From Aliidiomarina soli (GTDB lineage: Bacteria > Pseudomonadota > Gammaproteobacteria > Enterobacterales > Alteromonadaceae), in assembly GCF_003986975.1 (NCBI RefSeq), contig NZ_PIPO01000006.1:226288-290287 (forward strand): DNA of 64,000 nt. The letters are read 5' to 3'. The translations under genes were made by a program, and so were the position numbers. The notes beneath the pieces are model-generated. The model did no database searches, was not told where the DNA came from, and was given only the letters and a program-made list of their open reading frames with translations. Below, one piece after another: positions 29,738-39,330 of the stretch (positions are counted from its first letter, which is position 1; each line of letters starts with the position of its first letter).

Positions 29738-30688
29738 CTATTTTTTAAAGAGGATCGCCTGATCACGGCCTGCATTTTTCGCCTCATAAAGTGCGTTGTC
29801 AGCGTGTTTTAACCACTCCTGATGCGACGTCTGGTCGCTATCGAAGTCGGCTACGCCAAGACTGACAGTGACCTGAAAGTTACCCTGGGTATGTTGCATG
29901 GGGTATTCGCGCACTTTTTGCCGTAACCGTTCGGCTAACTGCATGGCCGCTTCAGCCTGTGTGTTGGGCAAAAGAATGGCGAACTCTTCACCTCCAAAAC
30001 GGCCTGCAATGTCGGTCTCACGCAGATTAGCCCGGATCAGGTTGGCCATTTGGCGGAGCACTTCGTCGCCGACGTCGTGGCCATAGTTGTCGTTGACTGC
30101 TTTAAAATGGTCAATATCAAAGAGCAATAATGAGGCGTCGCCGGAATAGCGTTTGAGGCGCTGGAATTCCTGAATTAAACATTCTTCCCAGTGCCCGCGG
30201 TTAAATAATCCGGTTAGTTTATCGGTCTGACTTAAGTGTTCCAGGGCCTGATTGGCACTGCGCAGCGCCAGTTTACTCATCGCCGTGTCGGTAACGTCGT
30301 AGATCAGCATGCACACCTGAGCGACCTCGCCATCTGGTCCGAGTAACGGGTTGATAGTCAGGTTTTGATACATCAGCGTGGTATTGCCGGTGAGCGGACG
30401 CACACTGCTGAAATCAAACAGGTGAGGGCGCTGTTCCCAGGTTGAATAGGCGCGGCTTTTAAGGCCGAAGACAAAATCAATTTTACGCTGCAACCAGCGC
30501 TCGGGGAGCTCGGGAAATAATTCGAACAGGTTGCTGCCGCGAGCCTTGGAGACACGGATACCGCTATGGTTCTCCATGAAACTATTCCACACCTGGACCT
30601 GGTTGTTCCGATCTAATACCACTAAGCCTGCTTCGATGGTTTGCAGCATCTGTAACAGGCTGTGCATGTTTTGCGTTTGTTCGTTCAT
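29738..30688 (-). CDS. PAS-GGDEF diguanylate cyclase
   Basis: 316 residues starting MNEQTQNMHSLL. A PAS domain (about 10-135, GLVVLDRNNQVQVWN) precedes a GGDEF domain with the active-site GGEEF at 232-236 and an intact RxxD inhibitory site (RETD) five residues before it. It should make cyclic di-GMP from two GTP and be product-inhibited. The ATG overlaps the stop of the upstream receiver protein (ATGA), so the two are translationally coupled and probably work in one pathway. Confidence 0.94.
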   Translation of the reverse strand: MNEQTQNMHSLLQMLQTIEAGLVVLDRNNQVQVWNSFMENHSGIRVSKARGSNLFELFPELPERWLQRKIDFVFGLKSRAYSTWEQRPHLFDFSSVRPLTGNTTLMYQNLTINPLLGPDGEVAQVCMLIYDVTDTAMSKLALRSANQALEHLSQTDKLTGLFNRGHWEECLIQEFQRLKRYSGDASLLLFDIDHFKAVNDNYGHDVGDEVLRQMANLIRANLRETDIAGRFGGEEFAILLPNTQAEAAMQLAERLRQKVREYPMQHTQGNFQVTVSLGVADFDSDQTSHQEWLKHADNALYEAKNAGRDQAILFKK

Positions 30689-31689
30689 TGGTGGCACCCG
30701 GCTCTGTCTTCCAGTTCGGCAATTGATTGTTCGGTAAACACAATCAGCAAATCGCAGTCTATTGACTGGTCGGGAATCGCATAATTTACTTCGATGGCAA
30801 GGACCTGTTGTGCTTTGTTGGCATTATTGAGTAATTCGCTGGCATTTTGCTGCCGGCCCAGCATGACGGGTGCGCTATAACTTAATTGTAAATCCAGCTG
30901 GGTGCCTATGCTTTGCAGACAGGCACCAGTGATTACCGAGGATAAGTCGACCAGTACTTCAAGGTCACTGACTTTGCGCAGCCGCTGGTCGTAGTCAAAG
31001 AGTTTGAATAAACGACCAAAGCTTTGCTCGTCAATCAGCAAAATGGCTTCGCCAGTGATGTTGTTACCGATAAAACCTTCGGTGACACCACTCAGGGTGG
31101 TGTAGTTGGCTGCTGCGATATGACGATGAAGTTCGTCATAGCGGCAGGACATTACTTTGGGTACGGGTAATTTAACAAAGGTATTGAGCAATTTACTTAG
31201 GCTGGCACCTGCTTCGCCCATTGCGATATTTACGACTTCCTGCATCAGGTCCTGTAAGGCGACTGCCAGGGTCGGGGTGTCGGCGACACTGTCGACGATA
31301 CGCTCTGACGGTGGTTGAGGTTTCTCAACGATGCCGTAACGCTGCAGGATATCGGCAATCTTTGTACTGTTGGCTGGCTTTTTAATGAAATCAAGGGCAC
31401 CTAATGCCATGACTTGATCATAGGCGGCCTGCTGGACATCGCCAGAGACTACAATCGCCATCGTCGGCAAATCGCGCTGACGAATGGTCTGCAGGACTTC
31501 GTAGCCGTCCATCACCGGCATATTTAGATCGAGAAAGAGTAAATCAGCGCGACCCGCTTCGATCGCGCTGATGGCTTCTCGTCCATCACAGGCAAAGCTG
31601 ACGTCGATATCCCAGTCACCTGGTAACGATCGAGCCATCACTTTACGAGCCATGGCGGAGTCGTCGCAGATTAGAACAGGTAACGGCAT
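30685..31689 (-). CDS. Response regulator with receiver and CheC/CheX-like phosphatase domains
   Basis: 334 residues from the ATG at 31689; an in-frame ATG eight codons upstream (31713) is possible. The receiver domain (1-120) has the acidic pair in ICDDSAM, the phosphoacceptor Asp54 (LLFLDLNMP), VSG and the lysine of FIKKPA. After a proline-rich linker, the C-terminal half (about 145-334) shows the CheC/CheX phosphatase signature QEVVNIAMGEAG with the key E and N. The second such site (DLEVLVDLSSVITGACL) has lost the canonical asparagine. It may dephosphorylate CheY-P under control of its own receiver. It overlaps the downstream diguanylate cyclase. Confidence 0.88.
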   Translation of the reverse strand: MPLPVLICDDSAMARKVMARSLPGDWDIDVSFACDGREAISAIEAGRADLLFLDLNMPVMDGYEVLQTIRQRDLPTMAIVVSGDVQQAAYDQVMALGALDFIKKPANSTKIADILQRYGIVEKPQPPSERIVDSVADTPTLAVALQDLMQEVVNIAMGEAGASLSKLLNTFVKLPVPKVMSCRYDELHRHIAAANYTTLSGVTEGFIGNNITGEAILLIDEQSFGRLFKLFDYDQRLRKVSDLEVLVDLSSVITGACLQSIGTQLDLQLSYSAPVMLGRQQNASELLNNANKAQQVLAIEVNYAIPDQSIDCDLLIVFTEQSIAELEDRAGCHQ

Positions 31690-31790
31690 AGGTCCACTCG
31701 CTTTTGAATACATCAGGAATCGGGCTTATGGGTCTATTTTGCCCGACTCAGGGTGATGTCGCAATGGCACCTATGCCTGAGCGGTGTTGA

Positions 31791-32591
31791 CTAACTGGAC
31801 CAGTCGGGAGCGAAATCCGGATCGATCAGTCGCATGCCTTTATCCAGACTGTCTATCTGGTGCATTTGCTGCGGTGACAGGTGAAGGTGCTGAGCATCAA
31901 AATTGCTACGCAGATGCTCGAGCTTAGTGGATGACGGGATGGCTGTGCGTTTGTGCTGCAGCAACCAGGCAATACTAATCGCTGCAGGGTTAGTGTCGTG
32001 ATCTTCAGCGATTTGTTGCAGCGTCGGCTCTTTCATCACTTCGCCTTTGGCCAGTGGCATGTAAGCGGTCACCCGGATGTCATGCTGGTCACACAGGTTG
32101 GCAATTGGCAGATTGGCTAGGAAAGGGTGCATTTCTATCTGGTTGGTCAGAATATTGTCCGCACCGACGTGAGAAATTGCTTCTTTTAACAGCTGACGGT
32201 TAAAGTTTGAGACCCCAAAATGTTTTATCAGCCCTTCCTGCTTTGCTTTTTGTAGTGCATCCAGTGACTCCTTCAACGGGACTTCCCCGGAGGTATCCGG
32301 CCAGTGGATCAGGGCCAGATCAAGGTAGTCGCGTTTGAGGTCATCGCAGCTTTTACGCAGGCTGTCGAGCAGAGCGTAATGCTCGAGATTTTCATGCCAG
32401 ACCTTGCTGGTTACCCAAACTTGCTCTTGCCGCAATGAACTTTGCTGCAGGCCTTTGCCTATATCTTTTTCATTTCCATACATGCGTGCGGTGTCGATGT
32501 GCCGATAGCCAATCTCAAGCGCATCAGTGACCACCTGGGTCATTTGTTTGCCCTGAATACGAAAGGTACCGAGTCCGATAGGTTCAAACAT
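31791..32591 (-). CDS. dkgB: Aldo/keto reductase, DkgB-like
   Basis: 266 residues, the size of E. coli DkgB (267). The catalytic tetrad is present: Asp33 (HIDTARMYGN), Tyr38, Lys63 (TSKVW) and His96 (LIHWP). IPSSTKLEHLRSN is the NADPH-binding segment. These enzymes reduce aldehydes such as methylglyoxal and 2,5-diketo-D-gluconate. GGAGGCAGT precedes the ATG. It is a single gene. The reductase family is certain; the exact substrate is not. Confidence 0.85.
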   Translation of the reverse strand: MFEPIGLGTFRIQGKQMTQVVTDALEIGYRHIDTARMYGNEKDIGKGLQQSSLRQEQVWVTSKVWHENLEHYALLDSLRKSCDDLKRDYLDLALIHWPDTSGEVPLKESLDALQKAKQEGLIKHFGVSNFNRQLLKEAISHVGADNILTNQIEMHPFLANLPIANLCDQHDIRVTAYMPLAKGEVMKEPTLQQIAEDHDTNPAAISIAWLLQHKRTAIPSSTKLEHLRSNFDAQHLHLSPQQMHQIDSLDKGMRLIDPDFAPDWSS

Positions 32592-32674
32592 ACTGCCTCC
32601 ATCTTTGTTACGGATACCCCTAACTATAGAAAGGCTGACGCGGCTTGCCAGCCACAGTGGTGTAAAACAGGGAT

Positions 32675-32703
32675 AAAAAAAGCCCTGCCAGTGGCAGGGC
32701 TTT
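32675..32703 (-). terminator. Terminator of the DUF885 lipoprotein gene
   Basis: Read on the minus strand, AAAGCCCTGCCA (32703-32692) pairs with TGGCAGGGCTTT (32690-32679) around a very tight loop, followed by a T-run. It sits 27 bases after the DUF885 stop. Confidence 0.88.
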
Positions 32704-32729
32704 AACGAGTAACGCGGACGCGGCGTGTT

Positions 32730-34646
32730 TTAACTTTGTTGCTCGCGGACCCAGTTTTGCACCTGACGTTCCAATAACGGCAATGGCAGTGCACCACCGC
32801 CTAATACGGTGTCGTGGAAGCCGCGAATATCGAAATCGTCGCCCAGCTCCTGCTCTGCCCAGGCACGTAGCTGCTGAATTTTCATCATGCCGATTTTATA
32901 GGAGGTTGCCTGACCTGGCATAACCAGGTAGCGCTGAACTTCAGAGCGTACAGCGGCTTCTGGAACCGGTGTATGCGACGAGAAGTACTCGACTGCATCC
33001 TCTTCGGTCCAGCCTTTGGCATGCATACCGGTATCGACGACCAGGCGCACTGCGCGCCAGATTTCAGTGACCAGCCGACCAAAGTCAGAGTACGGGTCTT
33101 CGTAGCCGCCCATTTCTTTAGCTAACGGCTCTGAATACAAAGCCCAGCCTTCGCTGTAAACAGTAAAGCGTGCCTGCGTACGGAACTGAGGAACATCCTC
33201 AAGCTCTTGCGCAATAGAGATTTGCATGTGGTGACCAGGGTTACCTTCATGGTAAGCAATGGCTTCCATTTCGTTTTTAGGCATCGCATTCATGTCACTC
33301 AAATGCGCGTAGTAGACCCCTGAACGCGACCCATCCGGTGATCCCGGGTAGTAATGCTGCGGCGCGCCGTCCTGTTCACGATAAGGCTCAACACGACGGA
33401 CAACGAGGTCTGCTTTGGGTAAACGACCGAAGAATTCAGGTAGTTTATCGGCAATGTTGTCAAGAAAGTCACGGGATTGCTGCAAATAGGCTTCGCGACC
33501 TTCGTCGGTGTCCGGGAAAAAGAATCGTTCGTCAGTGCGAATAAATTCAAAGAACGCCTGTAAGTCACCGTCGAACCCGACCTGTTCGCGAATGGCATTC
33601 ATTTCCCCGGTGATGCGGTCGACTTCGTCAAGCCCGATCTGGTGGATTTCATCGGCAGTCAGTTCGGTGGTGGTAGAGACCCGCAACATGTAGTTGTAGT
33701 AGTCTTCACCATCCGCGTGACGGCTAACACCAACGGTGTTGACTTCGGTGTTTTCTCGATCACTTTCAAGCCAGTCAATCAGTGACTGATAGGCCGGCGC
33801 AAAGTCTTCGGTCAACGCTGCACGGGTTTCGCTAAGCAACTGGTCAGCCTGCTCGGCGCTAATTTCTTCTTGTTCTCGCAGCTCGTCAACTTTGCGTTTG
33901 GCGTCAGCGTAGATAGGTGCTTCGTTGTCGCTGTCGCTGAACGGGGCCCCGTCAATGAGCGCTTTGCTTTGACGAATCACGTGATCGTAGGCAAAGCGTG
34001 GTGGCCGGCGGTCGTCTTCAGCGGCTGCCTGGGCCTGGCTTAGCAGTTCTTCAATTGCGCCGCCGATGCCCCGGATACGGCTGTTGTATGCTTCCATGTC
34101 ACCCTGGTTATCTACCCCGTGGTAGGCCAGTAACACTTGCGGTAAGAACGAGTGGGCGCCGCGCATTTGATCAAAGGAATAGCCGTGTTCAAGAAACGGC
34201 ATGCCATCGCGGGCTAACTCGTACTGAAACATCCACAGGTCGTAGGAAATTTTGCCATCGTCGTCGAGCAGGTCATAGTCAAAATTGGCTTGTAGTTCCT
34301 CGGCGGTACTTTCTAACCAGGCAAATTGCTCGCGCTCCGCTTCTCGGCTGACATCGTCAATTTCATCATAGCGGTCCTTACGCCCTAGCATGGTTAACCG
34401 CAGCGGACTTTGTTGCAGTTGCTCTTCGAATTTTTCATCGAACCAGCTATTGAGGCGTGCTGTTTCTGCGTCGCTGGCGCTCTGGTCGCTTTGTGCCTCG
34501 CTGCTTGCTTCACTTCCTGTTTCGCTTCCTGCTTCGGCATGGTCCTGAGCGTTTTGTTGGCCGGCTGGGGCTGAACTGGTATCGGGCGCGTCCTGACAAC
34601 CGGCGAGTAACGCCAGCAAGGTCGCGGCAAGGATGGACTTATGCAT
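32730..34646 (-). CDS. DUF885 family lipoprotein, putative zinc metallopeptidase
   Basis: 638 residues from the ATG at 34646 (AGGAG upstream). The lipoprotein signal MHKSILAATLLALLAGC has a lipobox at LAGC. A low-complexity linker of about 45 residues rich in Ala, Ser, Glu, Asp and Gln follows. The DUF885 domain (about 65-635) carries HEGNPGHH near residue 466, a metal-ligand pattern reminiscent of M32/M1-like peptidases. The domain is widespread in marine gammaproteobacteria as a surface-anchored putative peptidase. Activity and substrate are inferred from the motif only. It is divergent from rnr. Confidence 0.88.
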   Translation of the reverse strand: MHKSILAATLLALLAGCQDAPDTSSAPAGQQNAQDHAEAGSETGSEASSEAQSDQSASDAETARLNSWFDEKFEEQLQQSPLRLTMLGRKDRYDEIDDVSREAEREQFAWLESTAEELQANFDYDLLDDDGKISYDLWMFQYELARDGMPFLEHGYSFDQMRGAHSFLPQVLLAYHGVDNQGDMEAYNSRIRGIGGAIEELLSQAQAAAEDDRRPPRFAYDHVIRQSKALIDGAPFSDSDNEAPIYADAKRKVDELREQEEISAEQADQLLSETRAALTEDFAPAYQSLIDWLESDRENTEVNTVGVSRHADGEDYYNYMLRVSTTTELTADEIHQIGLDEVDRITGEMNAIREQVGFDGDLQAFFEFIRTDERFFFPDTDEGREAYLQQSRDFLDNIADKLPEFFGRLPKADLVVRRVEPYREQDGAPQHYYPGSPDGSRSGVYYAHLSDMNAMPKNEMEAIAYHEGNPGHHMQISIAQELEDVPQFRTQARFTVYSEGWALYSEPLAKEMGGYEDPYSDFGRLVTEIWRAVRLVVDTGMHAKGWTEEDAVEYFSSHTPVPEAAVRSEVQRYLVMPGQATSYKIGMMKIQQLRAWAEQELGDDFDIRGFHDTVLGGGALPLPLLERQVQNWVREQQS

Positions 34647-34861
34647 ATGGACTCCTGTTATTGTTTTCTTTATTTGCTGCTCCAGCCCTTGGGATGGGGC
34701 AAAAAAGTCGTGCAAGCAACAACATAGCATGATAGTGGTGCGACTGTTATACTCAGTTTAAAAGTAGTAATGAAAGGTCCAGGCCGCCAGGCGCTGGCCG
34801 GGACAGGGTGACACCCAAATTTGAAATTAAACCATTTATTAAGCAGGAAACAATCATCGCA

Positions 34862-37252
34862 ATGACAGATGAGCAGGGCGCAAATCAGCCCGAATACGAA
34901 GTGACAATACCCACTCGTGACGAATTACTTGCCGCCGTTGAGGCTCAGGCAAAACCACTCGCCTACGACGACATTCTCCGCCAGTTTAAGCTTGACGATG
35001 AACGCCAGCATATAGGCGTTAAAAGACGTTTACGCGCGATGGAGCGGGACGGTCAGCTGGTATACACCAAAGCAAATGCCTACGGCTTGCCCGAGCGCAT
35101 GGACCTGAAAAAAGGTCGCGTGATCGGCCACCGTGACGGCTTTGGCTTTGTCCAGTTATTGGAAGGCGGGGCGGACTTATTCTTACCGTATCATCAGATG
35201 CAGCTGGTTCTGCATGGCGATATTGTACTGGTTAAAGAAAGCGGTACTGACCAACGCGGCCGCACTGAAGCACGTGTGGTACGTGTAGTCGAAGCTGGGG
35301 CCCAGGAAATTGTCGGGCGCTTCTTTGTCGAGAAAGGCGTTTCGGTGGTAGTGCCGGACGATAGCCGCATTAGCCAGGACCTGATCGTCCCGGCGGAAAA
35401 TGTAAATGGCGCCCGCCACGGCCAGATGGTGGTAGCAAAAGTAGTGTCACGGCCGAGCCGACGCAGTAGCCCAGTGGCTACCGTGACTGAGATCCTTGGC
35501 GAGCACATGGCGCCGGGCATGGAAATTCAGGTTGCGATTCGTGAGCACGGCATTCCCTATGAGTGGAATAGCGAAGTGCTGGCGCAGGTGGAGGGCATCG
35601 CTGAGGAAGTCAGTGACGCCGACAAAGCGGGTCGGGTCGACTTAACGGACATGCCGTTGGTGACCATCGATGGTGAGGACGCGCGCGACTTTGATGATGC
35701 CGTCTACTGTGAGCCTGACGGAAAAGGGTTTCGTCTGTGGGTGGCGATAGCCGACGTTAGCCATTATGTGACGCCGAAATCCGCCTTAGATGATGAAGCA
35801 CATACCCGTGGTACCTCGGTCTACTTCCCTGATAATGTGGTGCCCATGTTGCCGGAGAAGTTGTCCAACGGTCTGTGTTCGCTGAACCCGAATCTGGACC
35901 GCCTGTGTATGGTCGCGGAAATGAGTATTGATGGCCGCGGTCGTCTGCAGAAATACGATTTCTACCCGGCGGTGATGAACTCGAAGGCCCGGCTGACCTA
36001 TACCAAGGTATTTAAGATCCTTGAAGGTGACCCTAAGTTACAGCAGCAATATGAACAACAGGTGCCGCATTTAAAGAACTTAAAATCGCTTTATGACATT
36101 TTGAAAGCGGCACGGGCACAGCGCGGCGCGATTGAATTTGAAACCCTGGAAACGCGTTTTATCTTCAATGCCCAGCGCAAAATTGACGAGATTGTGCCGG
36201 TACACCGCAATGTGGCGCATAAGATCATTGAAGAATGCATGATCATGGCCAATGTGGCCGCTGCACGCTTTGTTGAAAAACATCAGGGTTTAACCCTGTA
36301 TCGGGTGCATGAAACGCCCGATGACGACCGTCTTGAAGGTTTCCGCTCGTTCCTGGGTGAGCTGGGTCTGCAACTGGGGGGCGGTGATGAACCGCAACCA
36401 AAAGACTTTACTAACCTGCTGCAGCAAGTTGCTGAACGGCCTGACCATGAACTGATCCAGACCTTGTTGTTGCGCTCGCTGAAGCAAGCTGTGTATACGC
36501 CGGACAATGAAGGGCATTTCGGGCTGGCGCTGGATGAATACGCGCATTTCACCTCACCGATCCGACGTTATCCGGATCTGCTGTTGCACCGCGAGATTAA
36601 GTACATTTTGCGCTCATTGAAGCGTGACCTGAGCGGCCTTGACGGTGGCTTTCATTACGGTGAAAAACACATGGCTGAACTTGGCGCACATTGCTCAAGC
36701 ACCGAACGCCGTGCCGATGATGCGACCCGTCAGGTTGATGACTGGCTGAAATGTGAATACATGCAGGATCATGTGGGTGCCGAGTTCGACGGCGTGGTCT
36801 CAACGGTGACCAATTTCGGTTTCTTTGTCCGCCTCAGCGACCTGATGATCGATGGTCTGGTGCATATTTCTAACCTTTCCAGTGAGTATTACCACTTTGA
36901 TGCCGAGCGCCATTTTCTGATTGGCGAGCATTCGCGGCGGGTCTTCCGGATTGGCGATAACCTGCGGGTGAAAGTCAAAGGGGTCAATCTGGATGAGCGT
37001 AAGATCGACTTTGAACTGGCTGATATTGAAAGTGCCGGACGGGTCGAGTCGCGTCGCGATGCCGATAAGATGACTGCACGCATGGCTGCCAGCAAAGGCG
37101 CGAAGAAGGGTGACCGAGGCAAAGCGGGTCGGCCAGGCAAAAAGCCAGTGAAGAAGTCGGGCACTAAACCAGGCAAAAAAACAGACAAGAAGAAACCCAG
37201 CAAAGGGAATCGAGCGCGCAAAGCGAAACAAGCTAAGCGTGCCCAGAAATAG
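34862..37252 (+). CDS. rnr: Ribonuclease R
   Basis: 796 residues from the ATG at 34862; a GTG 18 codons upstream (34808) is an alternative. The order is a winged-helix RNA-binding region (about 20-85), two cold-shock domains, an RNB catalytic domain with DGEDARDFDDAV near 270, an S1 domain (about 643-723), and a basic tail from about 735 made almost only of Lys, Gly, Arg and Pro. RNase R is a processive 3'-5' exonuclease that degrades structured RNA, including rRNA and trans-translation targets. It is followed by rlmB after 7 bases, as in E. coli. Confidence 0.97.
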   Translation: MTDEQGANQPEYEVTIPTRDELLAAVEAQAKPLAYDDILRQFKLDDERQHIGVKRRLRAMERDGQLVYTKANAYGLPERMDLKKGRVIGHRDGFGFVQLLEGGADLFLPYHQMQLVLHGDIVLVKESGTDQRGRTEARVVRVVEAGAQEIVGRFFVEKGVSVVVPDDSRISQDLIVPAENVNGARHGQMVVAKVVSRPSRRSSPVATVTEILGEHMAPGMEIQVAIREHGIPYEWNSEVLAQVEGIAEEVSDADKAGRVDLTDMPLVTIDGEDARDFDDAVYCEPDGKGFRLWVAIADVSHYVTPKSALDDEAHTRGTSVYFPDNVVPMLPEKLSNGLCSLNPNLDRLCMVAEMSIDGRGRLQKYDFYPAVMNSKARLTYTKVFKILEGDPKLQQQYEQQVPHLKNLKSLYDILKAARAQRGAIEFETLETRFIFNAQRKIDEIVPVHRNVAHKIIEECMIMANVAAARFVEKHQGLTLYRVHETPDDDRLEGFRSFLGELGLQLGGGDEPQPKDFTNLLQQVAERPDHELIQTLLLRSLKQAVYTPDNEGHFGLALDEYAHFTSPIRRYPDLLLHREIKYILRSLKRDLSGLDGGFHYGEKHMAELGAHCSSTERRADDATRQVDDWLKCEYMQDHVGAEFDGVVSTVTNFGFFVRLSDLMIDGLVHISNLSSEYYHFDAERHFLIGEHSRRVFRIGDNLRVKVKGVNLDERKIDFELADIESAGRVESRRDADKMTARMAASKGAKKGDRGKAGRPGKKPVKKSGTKPGKKTDKKKPSKGNRARKAKQAKRAQK

Positions 37253-37259
37253 GTAAAGC

Positions 37260-38006
37260 ATGAGTAAAAAAGATTTAGTACACGGCATTCATGCGGTGAC
37301 ATCGATCGTGAAGAACAACCCGGAACGACTGGTTGAGCTATTTGTATTGCAGGGACGCCGTGACAAAGCGCTGGATACCATTCTGCAGCAGGCGCGTAAA
37401 GCGGGTGTACGGGCGCAGGAGTGTCAGCGTAAAACGCTGGACCAGAAAGTTCAGGGTGAGAATCACCAGGGCGTGATTGCGGTGGTTACTGCGCCTAAAC
37501 ATTATCAGGAAAACGATCTGCCTGGGTTGTACGAAAAGGCTGGAGCAAAAGCCTGTTTTCTGGTGTTGGATAATGTCACTGACCCGCATAACCTGGGGGC
37601 CTGTTTACGCACGGCCGATGCGGCAGGAGTGACCGCGGTCATCGTGCCGAAAGACAAGTCAGCCAAAATTTCCAGTACGGTGAGTAAAGTGGCATCCGGA
37701 GCGGCAGAAACCATGCCGCTGGTTGTGGTCACAAACCTGGCCCGGACCTTACGCGAACTGCAGCAGTTGGGCGTGTGGATTGTAGGTACCGCGGGTGAAG
37801 CAACGGACTCATTGTATCAGGCGGATTTCAAAGGGCCGGTGGCCTTAGTGATGGGTGCAGAGGGCAGTGGCATGCGCAGGTTAACCCGCGAGCATTGCGA
37901 CCAGTTGATTGCGATTCCTTTAGTTGGGTCGGTCAGTAGCCTCAATGTGTCGGTTGCTGCGGGGGTGTGTTTATTTGAAGTCGTGCGTCAGCGACAAAGC
38001 GCATGA
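37260..38006 (+). CDS. rlmB: 23S rRNA (guanosine-2'-O-)-methyltransferase RlmB
   Basis: 248 residues. The small N-terminal L30-like substrate-binding domain ([12 protein letters not shown]) is followed by a SPOUT methyltransferase domain with [25 protein letters not shown] and the knotted C-terminal [17 protein letters not shown]. It methylates G2251 of 23S rRNA in E. coli. The stop overlaps the next gene by four bases (ATGA). Confidence 0.96.
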   Translation: MSKKDLVHGIHAVTSIVKNNPERLVELFVLQGRRDKALDTILQQARKAGVRAQECQRKTLDQKVQGENHQGVIAVVTAPKHYQENDLPGLYEKAGAKACFLVLDNVTDPHNLGACLRTADAAGVTAVIVPKDKSAKISSTVSKVASGAAETMPLVVVTNLARTLRELQQLGVWIVGTAGEATDSLYQADFKGPVALVMGAEGSGMRRLTREHCDQLIAIPLVGSVSSLNVSVAAGVCLFEVVRQRQSA

Positions 38007-38428
38007 AATCATCTGAACAACCTCGTGCAAACTCATTAAAGATCCCGATTTTGGTCGTGGCTGGGGCGCTGGTATTGCTGGTTCTGGCCTGGCTACCGGG
38101 GCAACAGCTGCCGATGCAGCAACGCCCTTATGTGGATGTGCAAATCAGTTACGACAGCGGCAACCGACGTCTGGCTCAGGTGGCGGATGACCTTCGTTAC
38201 CGGATGAATACCCACCATGGCTATCGTCTGCTAACTGAGAATATGGTTATTCCTGAAGAGTACCTGCTGCACGATGTTGTTATTGAACTGAACGAGGAAG
38301 CAGGCACTTTATACTTACGCGCACTGGTGGATAACCAGCCGATCGAAGTGAATGGCCCTGCCGGAGCTGCATCGAGCCTGTCAGCAAAACTCTTTAGTTT
38401 AATAAATAGCACCCTCGAGCAAGCCTAG
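38003..38428 (+). CDS. Hypothetical membrane-anchored protein
   Basis: 141 residues with one membrane segment (about 14-34, [18 protein letters not shown]) and a roughly 100-residue C-terminal domain, probably periplasmic, with alternating strands ([27 protein letters not shown]). No family recognised. The four-base overlap with rlmB argues that it is real and translated with it. Confidence 0.75.
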   Translation: MKSSEQPRANSLKIPILVVAGALVLLVLAWLPGQQLPMQQRPYVDVQISYDSGNRRLAQVADDLRYRMNTHHGYRLLTENMVIPEEYLLHDVVIELNEEAGTLYLRALVDNQPIEVNGPAGAASSLSAKLFSLINSTLEQA

Positions 38429-38431
38429 TGC

Positions 38432-38460
38432 TTGCCCCCAATGTTTAAATCCCGTACAAT
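38432..38460 (+). promoter_or_regulatory. Promoter of rpsF-priB-rpsR-rplI
   Basis: TTGCCC (38432-38437), a 17-base spacer and TACAAT (38455-38460), followed by the discriminator TCGCC. A leader of about 90 bases follows, containing a hairpin GCCTC/GAGGC (38502-38506 with 38531-38535). Its position suits an S6:S18 autoregulatory element, but I cannot confirm the consensus. Confidence 0.6.
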
Positions 38461-38557
38461 TCGCCAGCTTAAATCAGCCTTTAAACTACTTTAAGTTCCT
38501 TGCCTCCATGTCAGTGTGGCTGATCTGATCGAGGCTTAACATCCATAAGGAGCAGCA

Positions 38558-38965
38558 ATGCGTCATTATGAAATCGTATTTATGGTTCACCCTGACCAGA
38601 GTGAACAAGTTCCAGGCATGATCGAGCGCTATAGCGAAACGATCAAGCAAGGCGGTGGTGCTATTCACCGTTTAGAAGACTGGGGCCGTCGTCAACTGGC
38701 TTACCCAATCAACAAGCTGCACAAAGCACACTATGTTCTGCTGAACATTGAAGCGACTGCAGAAGTTGTGGAAGAGCTGGAAACCACTTTCCGTTACAAC
38801 GATGCCGTTCTGCGTAATCTGATTATGCGTAAAGACGAAGGTGTAACTGAGCCTTCTCCTTTCGCTAAGCCGAAAGAAGAGCGTCGCGACAGCAAGTCTG
38901 ACGCACGCACTGAAGCAACTGAAGATGCTGAAACAGAAACTGAGACAGAGTCTGAGTCTGAGTAG
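38558..38965 (+). CDS. rpsF: 30S ribosomal protein S6
   Basis: 135 residues beginning [14 protein letters not shown], the S6 start, with [18 protein letters not shown] [15 protein letters not shown]. It binds S18 on the platform of the small subunit. The C-terminus is an encoded run of alternating Glu/Thr and Glu/Ser. RimK adds glutamates to the S6 C-terminus in E. coli. AAGGAG precedes the ATG. Confidence 0.98.
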   Translation: MRHYEIVFMVHPDQSEQVPGMIERYSETIKQGGGAIHRLEDWGRRQLAYPINKLHKAHYVLLNIEATAEVVEELETTFRYNDAVLRNLIMRKDEGVTEPSPFAKPKEERRDSKSDARTEATEDAETETETESESE

Positions 38966-38985
38966 CGTTAGCAGTTGCCGTCTCT

Positions 38986-39318
38986 GTGCTTAACCGACTT
39001 GTTCTGCAAGGTGAGGTGGTTAAACCTCCACGCGTAAGCAAGAGCCCTGCTGGTATTGCGCACCTGCATTTGGTCATTGACCACAGGTCGCAGCAACAGG
39101 AAGCGGGAATGGCGCGACAGTGCTTTTTACGTATTCAGGTTGTAGCTAGCGGTGCCGCTGCCGGTGATGTTTTCACTGACAGCAAAGGGGCACAGGACTT
39201 GGCAAACCAATTAACTGTCGGGAGTGTGGTAGAAGTGGCTGGTTTTTTAAATCGCCATGAGACCAGTAGCGGTGTCGCTAAACTGGTATTACACGCCCAG
39301 CAACTAAAGAAGATTTAA
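38986..39318 (+). CDS. priB: Primosomal replication protein PriB
   Basis: 110 residues with a GTG start (VLNRLVLQGEVV). It has a single OB-fold (APKVSPAGI-like RVSKSPAGIAHLHLVIDHRS). PriB stabilises PriA on single-stranded DNA in replication restart. It sits between rpsF and rpsR, as in E. coli, 20 bases after rpsF. Confidence 0.94.
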   Translation: MLNRLVLQGEVVKPPRVSKSPAGIAHLHLVIDHRSQQQEAGMARQCFLRIQVVASGAAAGDVFTDSKGAQDLANQLTVGSVVEVAGFLNRHETSSGVAKLVLHAQQLKKI

Positions 39319-39330
39319 CAGGAGACCACC

